Of a stretch of 38,516 nt of DNA, positions 1-8,130 are shown one piece after another. Numbering within the stretch: the first letter of the stretch is position 1; the number at the start of each line of letters is the position of its first letter. The notes below the pieces were generated by a model. It saw only the letters and a program-made list of their open reading frames with translations. It did not search any database and was not told the DNA's origin. The stretch is taken from NCBI GenBank assembly GCA_937864365.1, contig CALMJT010000018.1, positions 1 to 38,516 on the forward strand, given 5' to 3'. This stretch comes from an uncultured Alteromonadales bacterium (GTDB lineage: Bacteria; Pseudomonadota; Gammaproteobacteria; Pseudomonadales; Cellvibrionaceae). The translations under genes and the position numbers were made by a program.

Positions 1-53
1 CAATTTCTGTCCTCTGATTAAATCATGGATGAGTTAATCAGAGGTTCCTATAG
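1..53. repeat. Palindromic dispersed repeat, copy 1 (cut by window edge)
   Basis: The segment matches 2241-2293 over 53 bp with two mismatches. Its core is a 10-bp inverted repeat, CTCTGATTAA ... TTAATCAGAG, around a 12-nt loop. It lies 82 bp beyond the stop of the sulfotransferase gene. The left part of the unit seen in copies 2 and 3 would lie outside the window. Confidence 0.8.
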
Positions 54-135
54 AAAGGATTTTTTATACGCTCAATCCTGAATAGTGGTTCAACAATAAA
101 AATTGTCAAGCAAAACGAGCTATTCACGTAGGCAA

Positions 136-2097
136 TTAACGATAATTCAATAACTCTTTAAGCGGTTGCAGAAACGGTTCGTAATGACGCCACTGATCAA
201 CACCACTTTTGTAGATAGGCTGACGTACTTGTTCGGAGCTCGCGGTGCGTACGGCGCGTTTATTTTTATAAAAATCCAAACACGATTGCTCAAACTCCAA
301 ACCACAGTAATTTAACAATCTACGAACTTGGTTTTCAAAATCATCCACAACCTCTTCGTAATTCACTTGCAATATTTCACCGGGAAATTGTGCTTGCCAA
401 AACGCCATCAAATCTTCGTAGTCGCGGTAATATTGACCAATGTCTTTTAGGGAGTAACTAAACTCTTGTCCTTCGGCAAATAGCTGTTTAAAACCACTAA
501 AGCAACACGCCATCGGTTCTCGGCCCGCATCAATAATTTTCGCGTTGGGTAAAATAAGTTTAATCAAACCAATATGACGAAAGTTGTTGGGCATTTTATC
601 GATAAAATAGGCTGCGCCCTGCCGGTGAATTTGCGTATCGCGTAAGTATTCTTCACCAAACTCTGTTAACTGTTCCGGCGAGAGATGTGTAATTGCGTGT
701 GGATAATGGTTTCCACCGTCGCGTGACTCGCCGCGGCGAATTCGATGCACCAGCGATAAAATATTGGGTAATTCAAGGGTACCATCAACCTGGCTGTGCG
801 ACGCTAAAATCTGTTCAAGCAGTGTAGAGCCAGCTCTAGGCAAGCCAACAATAAAAATGGGATCGGGTTTTAAGCAGCCGTAGCCTTTACGCGATTGAAT
901 AAATTCGTTAGTGAAGACTAATTTTTGCTGCTGAAACTCTTCGGTAATTTGGTCGGCTTGATAGCGACTTTGCAGTTTTTTAAGCGTGTTACCTTGTTCG
1001 TAATAATAAAAAGATTTTTCAAAATCTTTATTATCTTCAAACGCTTTGCCTAAAGCGAAATACACATACACCAATTCAGCAGGCCCTAAATCACCGGATT
1101 GTAATTGCATTAACATTTGATCAATATCATCGCCGGAAAACTGCACGGTTTTTAAATTCGCTAGCGCATACCAAGCTTCACCGTGAGCGGGTTTAACCGC
1201 CAAGGCTTGACGATAGGATTCAATGGCTGATTCGGTTCGCCCCCAGGTTTTTAAAGCATGACCTTTAGAGGTTAAGGTAATTGGCTCATTAGGCAGGGTG
1301 GTAAGTACCTGATCAAATAAATCGATCGCTTTTTGGTAATCACCGGTTTGCATAAACTCAATGGCGTAAATGGATTGCGCTTGAGGATTATCTGAGAATT
1401 TTTCCCACAATGTTTTTGCTTGTTCTAAGGCTTTTGCAAATTTTTGCCGTTTTCTTAAAACCTGAATAGAGTCGCGGTGCACCAAAAAATTATCGGGCTC
1501 AAAAATAAGTGCGCTTTCTAATAAAAATTCCGCATCGTCGAGCACACCTAACTGCACGCCCACTTCTGCTAATAAACGCATGGCCTCAACGTGCTTTGGG
1601 TATCTTTGCAAAAATTGTCGGCAGAGCTTTTCGGCTTTTAACCATTTACCCTGTGACATTAAATCTAAAACGCCTTGCAAGGCTTTAGGTTGTTGTTGCA
1701 AATAATGCAATTGGGCCTGTACAGCATTCGCCTGATCAAACCGACTCTGGCTGCGTAATATCTCAATTTGCGCGTTATAGCTGGCGTGTAACGCCGGATT
1801 TAATTGACAAGCTTTTGCGTAAGCCGACAGTGCTTGATCAAATTGACCGAGTTTTTTAAAGCAATGACCTTCTTCTTGAAACGCTCGCGAATAACCGGGC
1901 GAGCGCATTTTTAATTGATGCAATACTTGTAACGCTAAATCTATGTTACCTAAATAACGCAAGCACACCGCCCGAAAATACAAACAATCGGGTTCGTCGC
2001 CATCACGCGCTAGTAAGGTGTCGATAAATTCTATAGCGCCACTAAAGTTTTGCGAGCGCATAAGTTGTTCAAGCGTTTTTTGATCGACTGGAGTCAC
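136..2097 (-). CDS. TPR-repeat sulfotransferase family protein
   Basis: The 653-residue protein has two parts. Residues about 1-375 are a series of tetratricopeptide repeats, visible as spaced A-L-N-P and G-x-x-x-x-A patterns. Residues about 412-640 are a sulfotransferase domain. The motif FIVGLPRAGSTLLEQ at about 415-429 is the 5'-phosphosulfate-binding loop expected for PAPS-dependent sulfotransferases of the Sulfotransfer_3 type. Proteins of this build are common in marine Gammaproteobacteria, and the acceptor is usually unknown. The TPR half probably recruits a protein or glycan partner (inference). There is no signal peptide, so it is likely cytoplasmic. The longest frame begins with GTG and has no clear ribosome-binding site. 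An ATG at residue 13 is an alternative start. The gene stands alone between two copies of a palindromic repeat. Confidence 0.88.
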   Translation of the reverse strand: MTPVDQKTLEQLMRSQNFSGAIEFIDTLLARDGDEPDCLYFRAVCLRYLGNIDLALQVLHQLKMRSPGYSRAFQEEGHCFKKLGQFDQALSAYAKACQLNPALHASYNAQIEILRSQSRFDQANAVQAQLHYLQQQPKALQGVLDLMSQGKWLKAEKLCRQFLQRYPKHVEAMRLLAEVGVQLGVLDDAEFLLESALIFEPDNFLVHRDSIQVLRKRQKFAKALEQAKTLWEKFSDNPQAQSIYAIEFMQTGDYQKAIDLFDQVLTTLPNEPITLTSKGHALKTWGRTESAIESYRQALAVKPAHGEAWYALANLKTVQFSGDDIDQMLMQLQSGDLGPAELVYVYFALGKAFEDNKDFEKSFYYYEQGNTLKKLQSRYQADQITEEFQQQKLVFTNEFIQSRKGYGCLKPDPIFIVGLPRAGSTLLEQILASHSQVDGTLELPNILSLVHRIRRGESRDGGNHYPHAITHLSPEQLTEFGEEYLRDTQIHRQGAAYFIDKMPNNFRHIGLIKLILPNAKIIDAGREPMACCFSGFKQLFAEGQEFSYSLKDIGQYYRDYEDLMAFWQAQFPGEILQVNYEEVVDDFENQVRRLLNYCGLEFEQSCLDFYKNKRAVRTASSEQVRQPIYKSGVDQWRHYEPFLQPLKELLNYR

Positions 2098-2127
2098 AGA
2101 ATTAAACCAAGAATAAAAATAAATGAG

Positions 2128-2163
2128 TTTAAAAACAAAAACACCCCTATTAAGGGGTGTTTT
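2128..2163. terminator. Bidirectional intrinsic terminator
   Basis: The stem ACACCCCT/AGGGGTGT with loop ATTA lies at 2141-2160. On the minus strand it is followed by a T-rich tail (2140 downward), so it should end transcription of the TonB-dependent receptor before the sulfotransferase gene. The plus strand has only a short T run. Confidence 0.8.
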
Positions 2164-2206
2164 GTAAGCACGTGTTAGAATATCGCTTTAGGAAATTCTG
2201 ATTAAT

Positions 2207-2293
2207 CTTGAAATTGTAAACAAATTGGAAATCGCATTGTCAATTTCTGTCCTTTGATTAAATCAGGGATGAGTTAATCAGAGGTTCCTATAG
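2207..2293. repeat. Palindromic dispersed repeat, copy 2
   Basis: This is the fullest copy. Its left part (2207-2240, with AAATTGG and ATCGCATT) is shared with copy 3, and its right part (2241-2293) is shared with copy 1. The inverted-repeat core is TTTGATTAA ... TTAATCAGAG. It begins 7 bp after the stop codon of the receptor gene, in the same plus-strand orientation as copy 1. Confidence 0.8.
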
Positions 2294-2299
2294 GTTCCT

Positions 2300-4903
2300 T
2301 TAAAAGTTATAACTTAATCGAACACCACCGGTTCTTGGCCGTGCATAGCTCACGCGCTCGCGGTCGTTAATAAAGTTAACGGCAAGCTCGGCGCGTTCGT
2401 CCAACAAGTTATCCACATACAACTCAGCAGTCCATTTGTCACTGCTTAAACCTGCGGTTAAACCAAACAGCACCCAGCTGTCGATTTTTGCACGGTTAAT
2501 GGTGATGATGTCGCTGAAGGCTTCGTCGGAATACGCCATGTGCGGCATAACATGCGCGGTGTAACCTTGCAGATCCCACTCGTAACGCACTTGAAGATTG
2601 GCTTGGAATTCCGGCGCATAGGCCAAAGAATCACCTTCTCTAACATCTTCCGTTGGCGTGAGCACGTCGGTCACTTCGGTATCAAGCAACGAAATGGCAC
2701 CGCTGACGGTTAAACCATGCACCGCATAAGGCGCCCAAATAAAGTCGGCTTCAAGACCTAAAATTTCGGCATCGGCGGCGTTATCTGAGAAGAACAAGTT
2801 GGTAATGCTTGGATCAAAAATGGTGGTTTGCAGATCGCTAATATCCACGTAGAAGATACTGCCGTTAAAGCGTAATTGCTGATCAAACAAATCGGTCTTC
2901 CAACCAATTTCGGTATTTAAAACCTCGTCGGTATCAAGCGCATAGGGTACCGAGAAAGTGCCAGCGGCATTGGTTGCACCGCCCGGACGGTTTAACAAAC
3001 CGGGGCGGAAGCCTTCCGATACGGTTGCGTAAAATAAGGTATTGTCGGTCGGTGTCCAGTTGGCGGTTATCTTAAAGATGGTACCGTCGGTGGAGGCATT
3101 ACCGGGGGCATTCAGCGCCGCAATAACCGCATCGGGCACGGCAATGTTCGGATCATCAACATCGGCCTGCGTGTAGGTGATTTGCGAATCTGGGTCACAG
3201 GTACCACGGAAGGTAATTTGGCCGTCGTTATTGTAGATATCGGAAATATCGGTACCAAATCCGTTGATGTCAACATCGCTGCCGAGATTACAGAACGACG
3301 AGTTAGCGCTGCCCTCAAAATCCACTTCAATATCGTAGTAACGCGCCCCAAAGGTTAAGGCAAACTGCTCAGAAATATCAAAAGTCACCTCACCAAAGGT
3401 ACCGAACTGTTCATCGGTACGACGAACATCGTTACGGAAAATAACACCAGCCGGGAACGGCCCTGCATCGGAGGTAAAACCTGTGGTGAATGGGAAGTTA
3501 TCGGCAAAACCCACCTGACCATTAAAACCCAGCACCTGAGTAGAACCCGGATAGTTAAAGTCGTTACGCTCTTCTAACTCAAGATCGCTGTAGAAAGCAC
3601 CCACCGTGGCACGTATAGGTTTGCTGGCATCGGTAGAAATGCGAATTTCGTGGGTAATTACTTCGGTGTTGGTTTCGCTATCAACAAACAGATTAGGTGC
3701 ATAACAGGTTCCGCTCGGTGCGGCACTGCCCGGATAAGATACCGAACCGTCACAGATGTAGTACGGCAAATACTGACCCACAAACAAGTAATCAGAGTAA
3801 TCGACTAATTGCTCGGTATCACGATCGGTGAAGGCGCCGGTATACACAATTTCTAGCTCGGCAACACGACCGGTAATGGTCCATGCAGTATTGTTGAACT
3901 CGTCTTCGAGTTGATCGGGCTGGAAATGCTGAATAGCCGGATCATCGTCACCCAATTCTGGATCGGCAAAGAATACACCGTCAGAATCCAGCTCCTGTTG
4001 AGCATGCGAAACTAGAAGATTCCAGTTTTCGTTGATATCAAAAGATGCGCTGATACGACCGCCGGTATAGGTGGTTTCGTTAAAGTTGTCTTCAACCAAG
4101 TCGGCATTATCGGCTTCAATAAAATTAACGCCGCTCAAATCGGAACCGGCTTGGAAGCCCGCGCGGGTTGGGCCAACAACGACACCGTTAGCGCGAACCG
4201 TATCGGCGCTTCGAAAGCGCGCACTCTCTTCGGCACTTAGGGTTCCGCGTACGTTATCCACATAACCGCCCTGCTCATCACGATACACCACCGCACGCAA
4301 AGCAAAACTGTCGCTCACGGCGAGATTACCCATCACTTCAAGATTGTTACTGGGATCGCCACCACTGGTTGCGGCAGCACCAAGTTTTATCTTGCCGTAG
4401 GTTTCGCTGTGATCGGGTTTGTTGGTAATTAGGCGCACGGTACCGGCTTGCGAACTGGCACCAAACAAGGTGCCCTGCGGACCAGATAGAACCTCAACGC
4501 GGCTCAAATCCGCGGTGTAGACATCAAGATTTCGGCCCGGCTGGCCGAGAGGCTGTTCATCTAGATAAAACGCTACGTTAGGCGCAAGACCGGCAACACC
4601 GGCTGTTGTTAGGTTTGGTGTTGTTGAAGCAAGGCCACGAATATAAATGGTGTTTTGACCGGGACCAGAACCACCGGCGGTAATGCCGGGCAGTTGAATA
4701 AGGTAATCAGAAAAGTTACTGACACCCAACTGTTCAAGAGACTCTTCGTTAATGGCAGAAACAGCAAGCGGCACATCTTGAGAACTTTCTGAACGCTTGG
4801 TAGCGGTAACAATGACTTCTTCAATTTGGGCGTAAGTGATTGAACTGAGTGAACTAAACGGCACAACTGCAACAGCAGCGGCTAATAGTTTTTTATGAAG
4901 CAT
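2300..4903 (-). CDS. TonB-dependent outer-membrane receptor
   Basis: The 867-residue protein starts with a signal peptide (about 1-25, cleavage near TYA-Q). The segment EEVIVTATKR at 28-37 is the usual start of the plug region, after which come plug motifs such as NTIYIRGL and a GPQGTLFGASSQAGTVRLIT stretch. The rest is beta-barrel-like and ends in Phe (SYNF), as in outer-membrane proteins. It should take up a large or scarce substrate with energy from TonB/ExbBD, none of which is encoded here. The start has AAGGGA just upstream. The gene diverges from a BCCT carrier, and two TTAG-N4-CTAA operator-like palindromes lie in its own promoter region. This suggests joint control with compatible-solute uptake. 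The substrate cannot be read from the sequence. Confidence 0.93.
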   Translation of the reverse strand: MLHKKLLAAAVAVVPFSSLSSITYAQIEEVIVTATKRSESSQDVPLAVSAINEESLEQLGVSNFSDYLIQLPGITAGGSGPGQNTIYIRGLASTTPNLTTAGVAGLAPNVAFYLDEQPLGQPGRNLDVYTADLSRVEVLSGPQGTLFGASSQAGTVRLITNKPDHSETYGKIKLGAAATSGGDPSNNLEVMGNLAVSDSFALRAVVYRDEQGGYVDNVRGTLSAEESARFRSADTVRANGVVVGPTRAGFQAGSDLSGVNFIEADNADLVEDNFNETTYTGGRISASFDINENWNLLVSHAQQELDSDGVFFADPELGDDDPAIQHFQPDQLEDEFNNTAWTITGRVAELEIVYTGAFTDRDTEQLVDYSDYLFVGQYLPYYICDGSVSYPGSAAPSGTCYAPNLFVDSETNTEVITHEIRISTDASKPIRATVGAFYSDLELEERNDFNYPGSTQVLGFNGQVGFADNFPFTTGFTSDAGPFPAGVIFRNDVRRTDEQFGTFGEVTFDISEQFALTFGARYYDIEVDFEGSANSSFCNLGSDVDINGFGTDISDIYNNDGQITFRGTCDPDSQITYTQADVDDPNIAVPDAVIAALNAPGNASTDGTIFKITANWTPTDNTLFYATVSEGFRPGLLNRPGGATNAAGTFSVPYALDTDEVLNTEIGWKTDLFDQQLRFNGSIFYVDISDLQTTIFDPSITNLFFSDNAADAEILGLEADFIWAPYAVHGLTVSGAISLLDTEVTDVLTPTEDVREGDSLAYAPEFQANLQVRYEWDLQGYTAHVMPHMAYSDEAFSDIITINRAKIDSWVLFGLTAGLSSDKWTAELYVDNLLDERAELAVNFINDRERVSYARPRTGGVRLSYNF

Positions 4904-4992
4904 GATTTCCCTTTTAGTGAATGACGAAATGAGTCAGCTAACGCCACGACCCTGGCCCTAGCGATTTCCGTTGTTTAAAAACAGAATAATTA

Positions 4993-5004
4993 TTAGTGCA
5001 CTAA
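4993..5004. promoter_or_regulatory. Operator-like palindrome TTAGTGCACTAA
   Basis: This is a perfect 12-bp palindrome about 90 bp upstream of the receptor start, where the minus-strand transcription start could lie. From memory, the EctR1 site of Methylomicrobium has similar TTTAGT-GT-ACTA half-sites, which fits the CosR/EctR-like MarR protein encoded nearby. Confidence 0.65.
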
Positions 5005-5025
5005 CAATATATATTAAGTAATTGA

Positions 5026-5037
5026 TTAGAATTCTAA
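5026..5037. promoter_or_regulatory. Operator-like palindrome TTAGAATTCTAA
   Basis: This is a perfect 12-bp palindrome of the same TTAG-N4-CTAA form, centred 33 bp (about three helical turns) from the first site. It may overlap the -35 region of the minus-strand receptor promoter. Confidence 0.65.
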
Positions 5038-5206
5038 CTATTTTTCAATTATCCACATTATCAAAATTTGCTCAACCCAATAAAAATCACAACAAACCGA
5101 GTCACAAACAGAATTTTTAGTGGTTAACAACTCAAAATTCACCCAAAAAACAAGCTGCAACGTTTCATTCGAGCTAAAAGCAATTTAATGATAGAATCAA
5201 AATATA

Positions 5207-5227
5207 TTAGACATCTAACTATATAAT
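5207..5227 (+). promoter_or_regulatory. BCCT promoter with overlapping operator
   Basis: TTAGACATCTAA (5207-5218) has the same outer half-sites with an imperfect centre. It is followed after 3 bp by a consensus -10 box TATAAT at 5222-5227. No good -35 is seen. A regulator bound here would cover the spacer of the promoter. The predicted transcript would start only about 5-8 nt before the likely ATG at 5240. Confidence 0.6.
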
Positions 5228-5239
5228 ATTTTGAGAATA

Positions 5240-6799
5240 ATGAATAACCATCACTCAAAACCCTATGAAACTGATTACGAAATAGGCCAAGACAACGTAA
5301 GGCTTTGGGGAATGGATCTTCACAACCCCGTATTCTTTGTTAGCGCAACCTTGATTCTTATTTTCGTCGCAGCCAGCATCATCGCTCCCACCACAGCGAA
5401 CGACCTGCTCAACCAAGCAAAGCAATGGAGCATCAACAAATTTGACTGGCTGTTTATGGGCTCGGCGAGTTTTCTGATTTTGTTCTGCATTGCTTTGGCG
5501 CTGCTGCCCACGGGTAAAATTCGCCTGGGTGGTGACAACGCCAAGCCACAGTTTTCGCGGATATCTTGGTTTGCCATGCTGTTTGCCGCAGGAATGGGCA
5601 TTGGCTTGATGTTTTGGGCAGTTACCGAACCCCTGGCCTACTACACCGGCTGGGGCGGCACACCGCTTGATGTTAAACCCAACTCGCAGGCCTCTGCGGA
5701 TTTGGCACTTCCGGCAACGCTTTATCATTGGGGTCTACACGCGTGGGCCATCTATGCCGTCGTGGGCTTATCGCTGGCTTTTTTCAGCTTTAACAAAGGC
5801 TTACCACTCACCATTCGTTCGGTGTTTTATCCATTACTGGGCGATCGTATTTGGGGTTTTTGGGGCCACGTCATCGATGTATTTGCCGTACTGGCAACCA
5901 TTTTTGGTCTGGCAACCTCATTGGGCTTTGGCGCCACACAGGCCTCATCGGGACTGCATTTTTTGTTCGGCACACCCGATGAAATCACCACCAGAATCTG
6001 CATTATTGTTGGCGTGACCTTTTTCGCTGTGCTTTCTGTAGTACGTGGGTTAGATGGCGGCGTTAAAATCCTAAGTAACATCAATATGGTTCTTGCTGCC
6101 ATTTTACTGGTGGCCGTCTTCTTAATTGGCCCAACCCTTGAGATCGTTCATAACATCGGCACAAGTACGGTGGGCTACCTAGAAAATATCTTTGCGCTCA
6201 GCCAATGGCTAGGTCGATCTGACGAGGGCTGGATGCAAAGCTGGACGGTATTTTATTGGGCCTGGTGGATTAGCTGGTCACCATTTGTGGGAATGTTCAT
6301 CGCGCGCATCTCTAAAGGCCGAACCGTTCGAGAATTTATTATCGCAGTATTAGTGATTCCCACTGTGGTTACGCTGGTTTGGATGAACGTATTCGGCGTA
6401 AGCGCGTTGAGTCAAGCACAACATGGCGTTGGTGAACTCGCCAACGGCATTGGCAAGGTTAGCTTGGTGCTATTCCAAATGCTCGAAAACCTACCCATGT
6501 CGCAGCTGACTTCCGCCACTGCCATTATCTTGGTGCTGGTGTTTTTTGTGACCTCATCCGACTCCGGATCATTGGTTATCGACAGCATCACCGCAGGCGG
6601 AAAGCTCGACGCACCGGTGACACAACGTATTTTTTGGGCAACCACCGAAGGTTTAATTGCCGCAGTACTGATGATTGGCGGCGGCAAAACCGCACTCGGC
6701 GCACTTCAGGCCGGTACCATCGCCACCGGACTGCCATTTACTCTAGTACTTATCGCTATGTGTTTTAGTTTATTTAAGGGCATGGTTTCAAAGCCGTAA
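5240..6799 (+). CDS. BCCT-family betaine/choline/carnitine-type transporter
   Basis: The 519-residue inner-membrane protein belongs to the betaine-choline-carnitine transporter family. It has about 12 hydrophobic segments, the stretch GMGIGLMFWAVTEPLAYY, and the family hallmark W-T-V-F-Y-W-A-W-W-I-S-W-S-P-F-V-G. Members import quaternary ammonium or ectoine-type solutes, coupled to Na+ or H+. I chose the ATG at 5240 (MNNHHSK) over the upstream TTG at 5231. TTGAGA lies just before it, and the -10 box at 5222-5227 leaves almost no leader. The gene is followed after 54 bp by a MarR regulator of the CosR/EctR type, so import of compatible solutes is likely. The exact substrate is not determined. 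Confidence 0.92.
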   Translation: MNNHHSKPYETDYEIGQDNVRLWGMDLHNPVFFVSATLILIFVAASIIAPTTANDLLNQAKQWSINKFDWLFMGSASFLILFCIALALLPTGKIRLGGDNAKPQFSRISWFAMLFAAGMGIGLMFWAVTEPLAYYTGWGGTPLDVKPNSQASADLALPATLYHWGLHAWAIYAVVGLSLAFFSFNKGLPLTIRSVFYPLLGDRIWGFWGHVIDVFAVLATIFGLATSLGFGATQASSGLHFLFGTPDEITTRICIIVGVTFFAVLSVVRGLDGGVKILSNINMVLAAILLVAVFLIGPTLEIVHNIGTSTVGYLENIFALSQWLGRSDEGWMQSWTVFYWAWWISWSPFVGMFIARISKGRTVREFIIAVLVIPTVVTLVWMNVFGVSALSQAQHGVGELANGIGKVSLVLFQMLENLPMSQLTSATAIILVLVFFVTSSDSGSLVIDSITAGGKLDAPVTQRIFWATTEGLIAAVLMIGGGKTALGALQAGTIATGLPFTLVLIAMCFSLFKGMVSKP

Positions 6800-6862
6800 A
6801 ATTGATCTTGGCGACTGCAAATTTCTCGTTATAATCCAGCCAAATTAGTTGGCGTGGAATCA

Positions 6863-7351
6863 ATGTCTAACACCGAAGAAGTTCTAATTGCGTTGCGCAG
6901 AGTAATTCGCGCAACCGACTTACATTCAAAACACCTCTCTAAAATCTCTGGCCTCACTGCGCCACAAATTTTGTTGATGCGTAGCATCGCCAAAAAAGGC
7001 GAGGTCACCATTCGCGAACTGGCCAACGACGTAAGCTTAAGCCAGGCAACAGTGACCACCATTTTAGATCGGTTGGACAAACGCGGATTAACCTATCGCT
7101 CCCGCTCCAGCGAAGACAAGCGCAAGGTTCACGCGTACCTAACAGAAGACGGCGAACAAACCTTAAAAGAAGCACCAACACCACTACAAGAACAATTTGT
7201 TCGTCAATTCAGCAACCTACAAGACTGGGAACAATCCATGATACTGGCGTCGCTGCAACGCGTCGCCCAAATGATGGACGCCCAAAATATCGAAGCAGCG
7301 CCAGTTTTAGACATAGGCTCACTCGACAGACACGTAAAACCCGAACACTAA
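6863..7351 (+). CDS. MarR-family regulator, CosR/EctR-like
   Basis: The 162-residue protein is a winged-helix MarR regulator. TIRELANDVSLSQATVTTIL is the DNA-recognition helix region and SRSSEDKRKVHAYLT is the wing. The overall look, including the N-terminal VLIALRRVIRATDLHSK helix, recalls the CosR/EctR group that represses compatible-solute synthesis and transport in halophilic Gammaproteobacteria; this assignment is from memory of the family. It probably forms an operon with the BCCT gene upstream and binds the three TTAG-N4-CTAA sites between the BCCT and receptor genes (inference). The ATG at 6863 is preferred because GTGGA lies just before it. A GTG at 6854 is in frame and possible. Confidence 0.87.
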   Translation: MSNTEEVLIALRRVIRATDLHSKHLSKISGLTAPQILLMRSIAKKGEVTIRELANDVSLSQATVTTILDRLDKRGLTYRSRSSEDKRKVHAYLTEDGEQTLKEAPTPLQEQFVRQFSNLQDWEQSMILASLQRVAQMMDAQNIEAAPVLDIGSLDRHVKPEH

Positions 7352-7400
7352 ATCAAACACTTAACACCTAGCGATAAACCAACTCCTTTCCAGTAAATCT

Positions 7401-7453
7401 CTAGCGACAAAATTCTAGTAACAAACTTCTAGCGACAGAAACGTTGCTAGAAG
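7401..7453. repeat. 14-bp tandem repeat ending in an 11-bp hairpin
   Basis: CTAGCGACA-type units start at 7401, 7415 and 7429, exactly 14 bp apart. A related CTAGCGATA lies at 7368. The last unit forms a hairpin with 7443-7453: CTTCTAGCGAC pairs with GTTGCTAGAAG, including one G-T pair, around the loop AGAAAC. There is no T-tract, so it is not a classic terminator, although it lies 75 bp after the marR stop. Confidence 0.6.
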
Positions 7454-7696
7454 CACAACTCTGTCACATTAAAAATCGCTTTAAAAAAACCCTTTTCAAA
7501 AAACTTCGTCAAAAAAGCCTTCCACAATAAATATTCCAAAAAAATAGCTTCAAATAAATCACGCATTAAAACCTAATTTTGCCCAATTAAATCAACGACA
7601 AATAAATCAGAAATTCTAAAAAAATCTGATCAATTCGGAGCCTCAATCGACTATCAGATGTATCACTAAATTCAAGAATGGCGAGTCATTAAAACT

Positions 7697-7776
7697 GTGA
7701 AAAAATTGGACATCGCATTTTAAATTTCTACCCTCTGATTAATCACGGAAGAGTTAATCAGAGATTTCTTTAAAAA
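7697..7776. repeat. Palindromic dispersed repeat, copy 3
   Basis: This copy shares GAAAAAATTGGACATCGCATTTT-like left sequence and the core CTCTGATTAA ... TTAATCAGAG with copy 2. It is more diverged than copies 1 and 2, and is in the same plus-strand orientation. Confidence 0.72.
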
Positions 7777-8130
7777 TTTCAATCGCGAATAATAATTCGC
7801 GTAAAAATAAGAAATCAATCAAACCAACCATTAAAGAAAAAATTAATAAAAACAAATCTTAAACCGCGCAACATTTTTGATCTAACTATTTTAAATAAAA
7901 AACAAAGCCAATTATAACCACCAAAAAATACTTCAGAGACAAAAAACTAGACAAAATTAAAATTTCTCCGACACATTTTATGACGAAAGAAAGCATAAAA
8001 ATGAATATTACGCCAAATAAATAGAAACATTGACCCAACAAACCTTTCGGGATAGCTTTGCGAAAAACGCACCCAAGATATACGTCGCAGAGACGGTGAA
8101 TTGGAGATTATAAACCTAGGGGGAAGCTCA

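Larger units (their letters stand above)
4904..5239. promoter_or_regulatory. Divergent control region, receptor / BCCT carrier
   Basis: This AT-rich 336-bp region separates the two divergent genes. It holds three copies of a 12-bp palindrome, TTAG-N4-CTAA, at 4993-5004, 5026-5037 and 5207-5218. The first two are centred 33 bp apart next to the receptor gene. The third sits immediately before a TATAAT box of the BCCT gene. No gene is seen inside. Confidence 0.75.
7352..8130. other. AT-rich intergenic region with tandem repeats and palindromic repeat copy 3
   Basis: I see no convincing gene in this 780-bp stretch. It contains a 14-bp tandem array ending in a strong hairpin (7401-7453), copy 3 of the dispersed palindrome (7697-7776), and a long A-rich tract. 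The dispersed repeat lies just before the start of the cassette-like region. No integrase gene or attI site can be recognised here. Confidence 0.6.

Noticed and set aside
2458-4872. Other frames within the TonB-dependent receptor gene
   Set aside because: They are shadows of a single intact 867-residue frame with signal peptide, plug and barrel.
7401-7453. Tandem 14-bp units as a CRISPR array
   Set aside because: Units are contiguous, too short and have no unique spacers; no cas genes are near.
7352-8130. Search for an integron integrase or attI at the left edge of the cassette cluster
   Set aside because: No frame with tyrosine-recombinase motifs is present on either strand, and no attI-like sequence can be recognised by eye.
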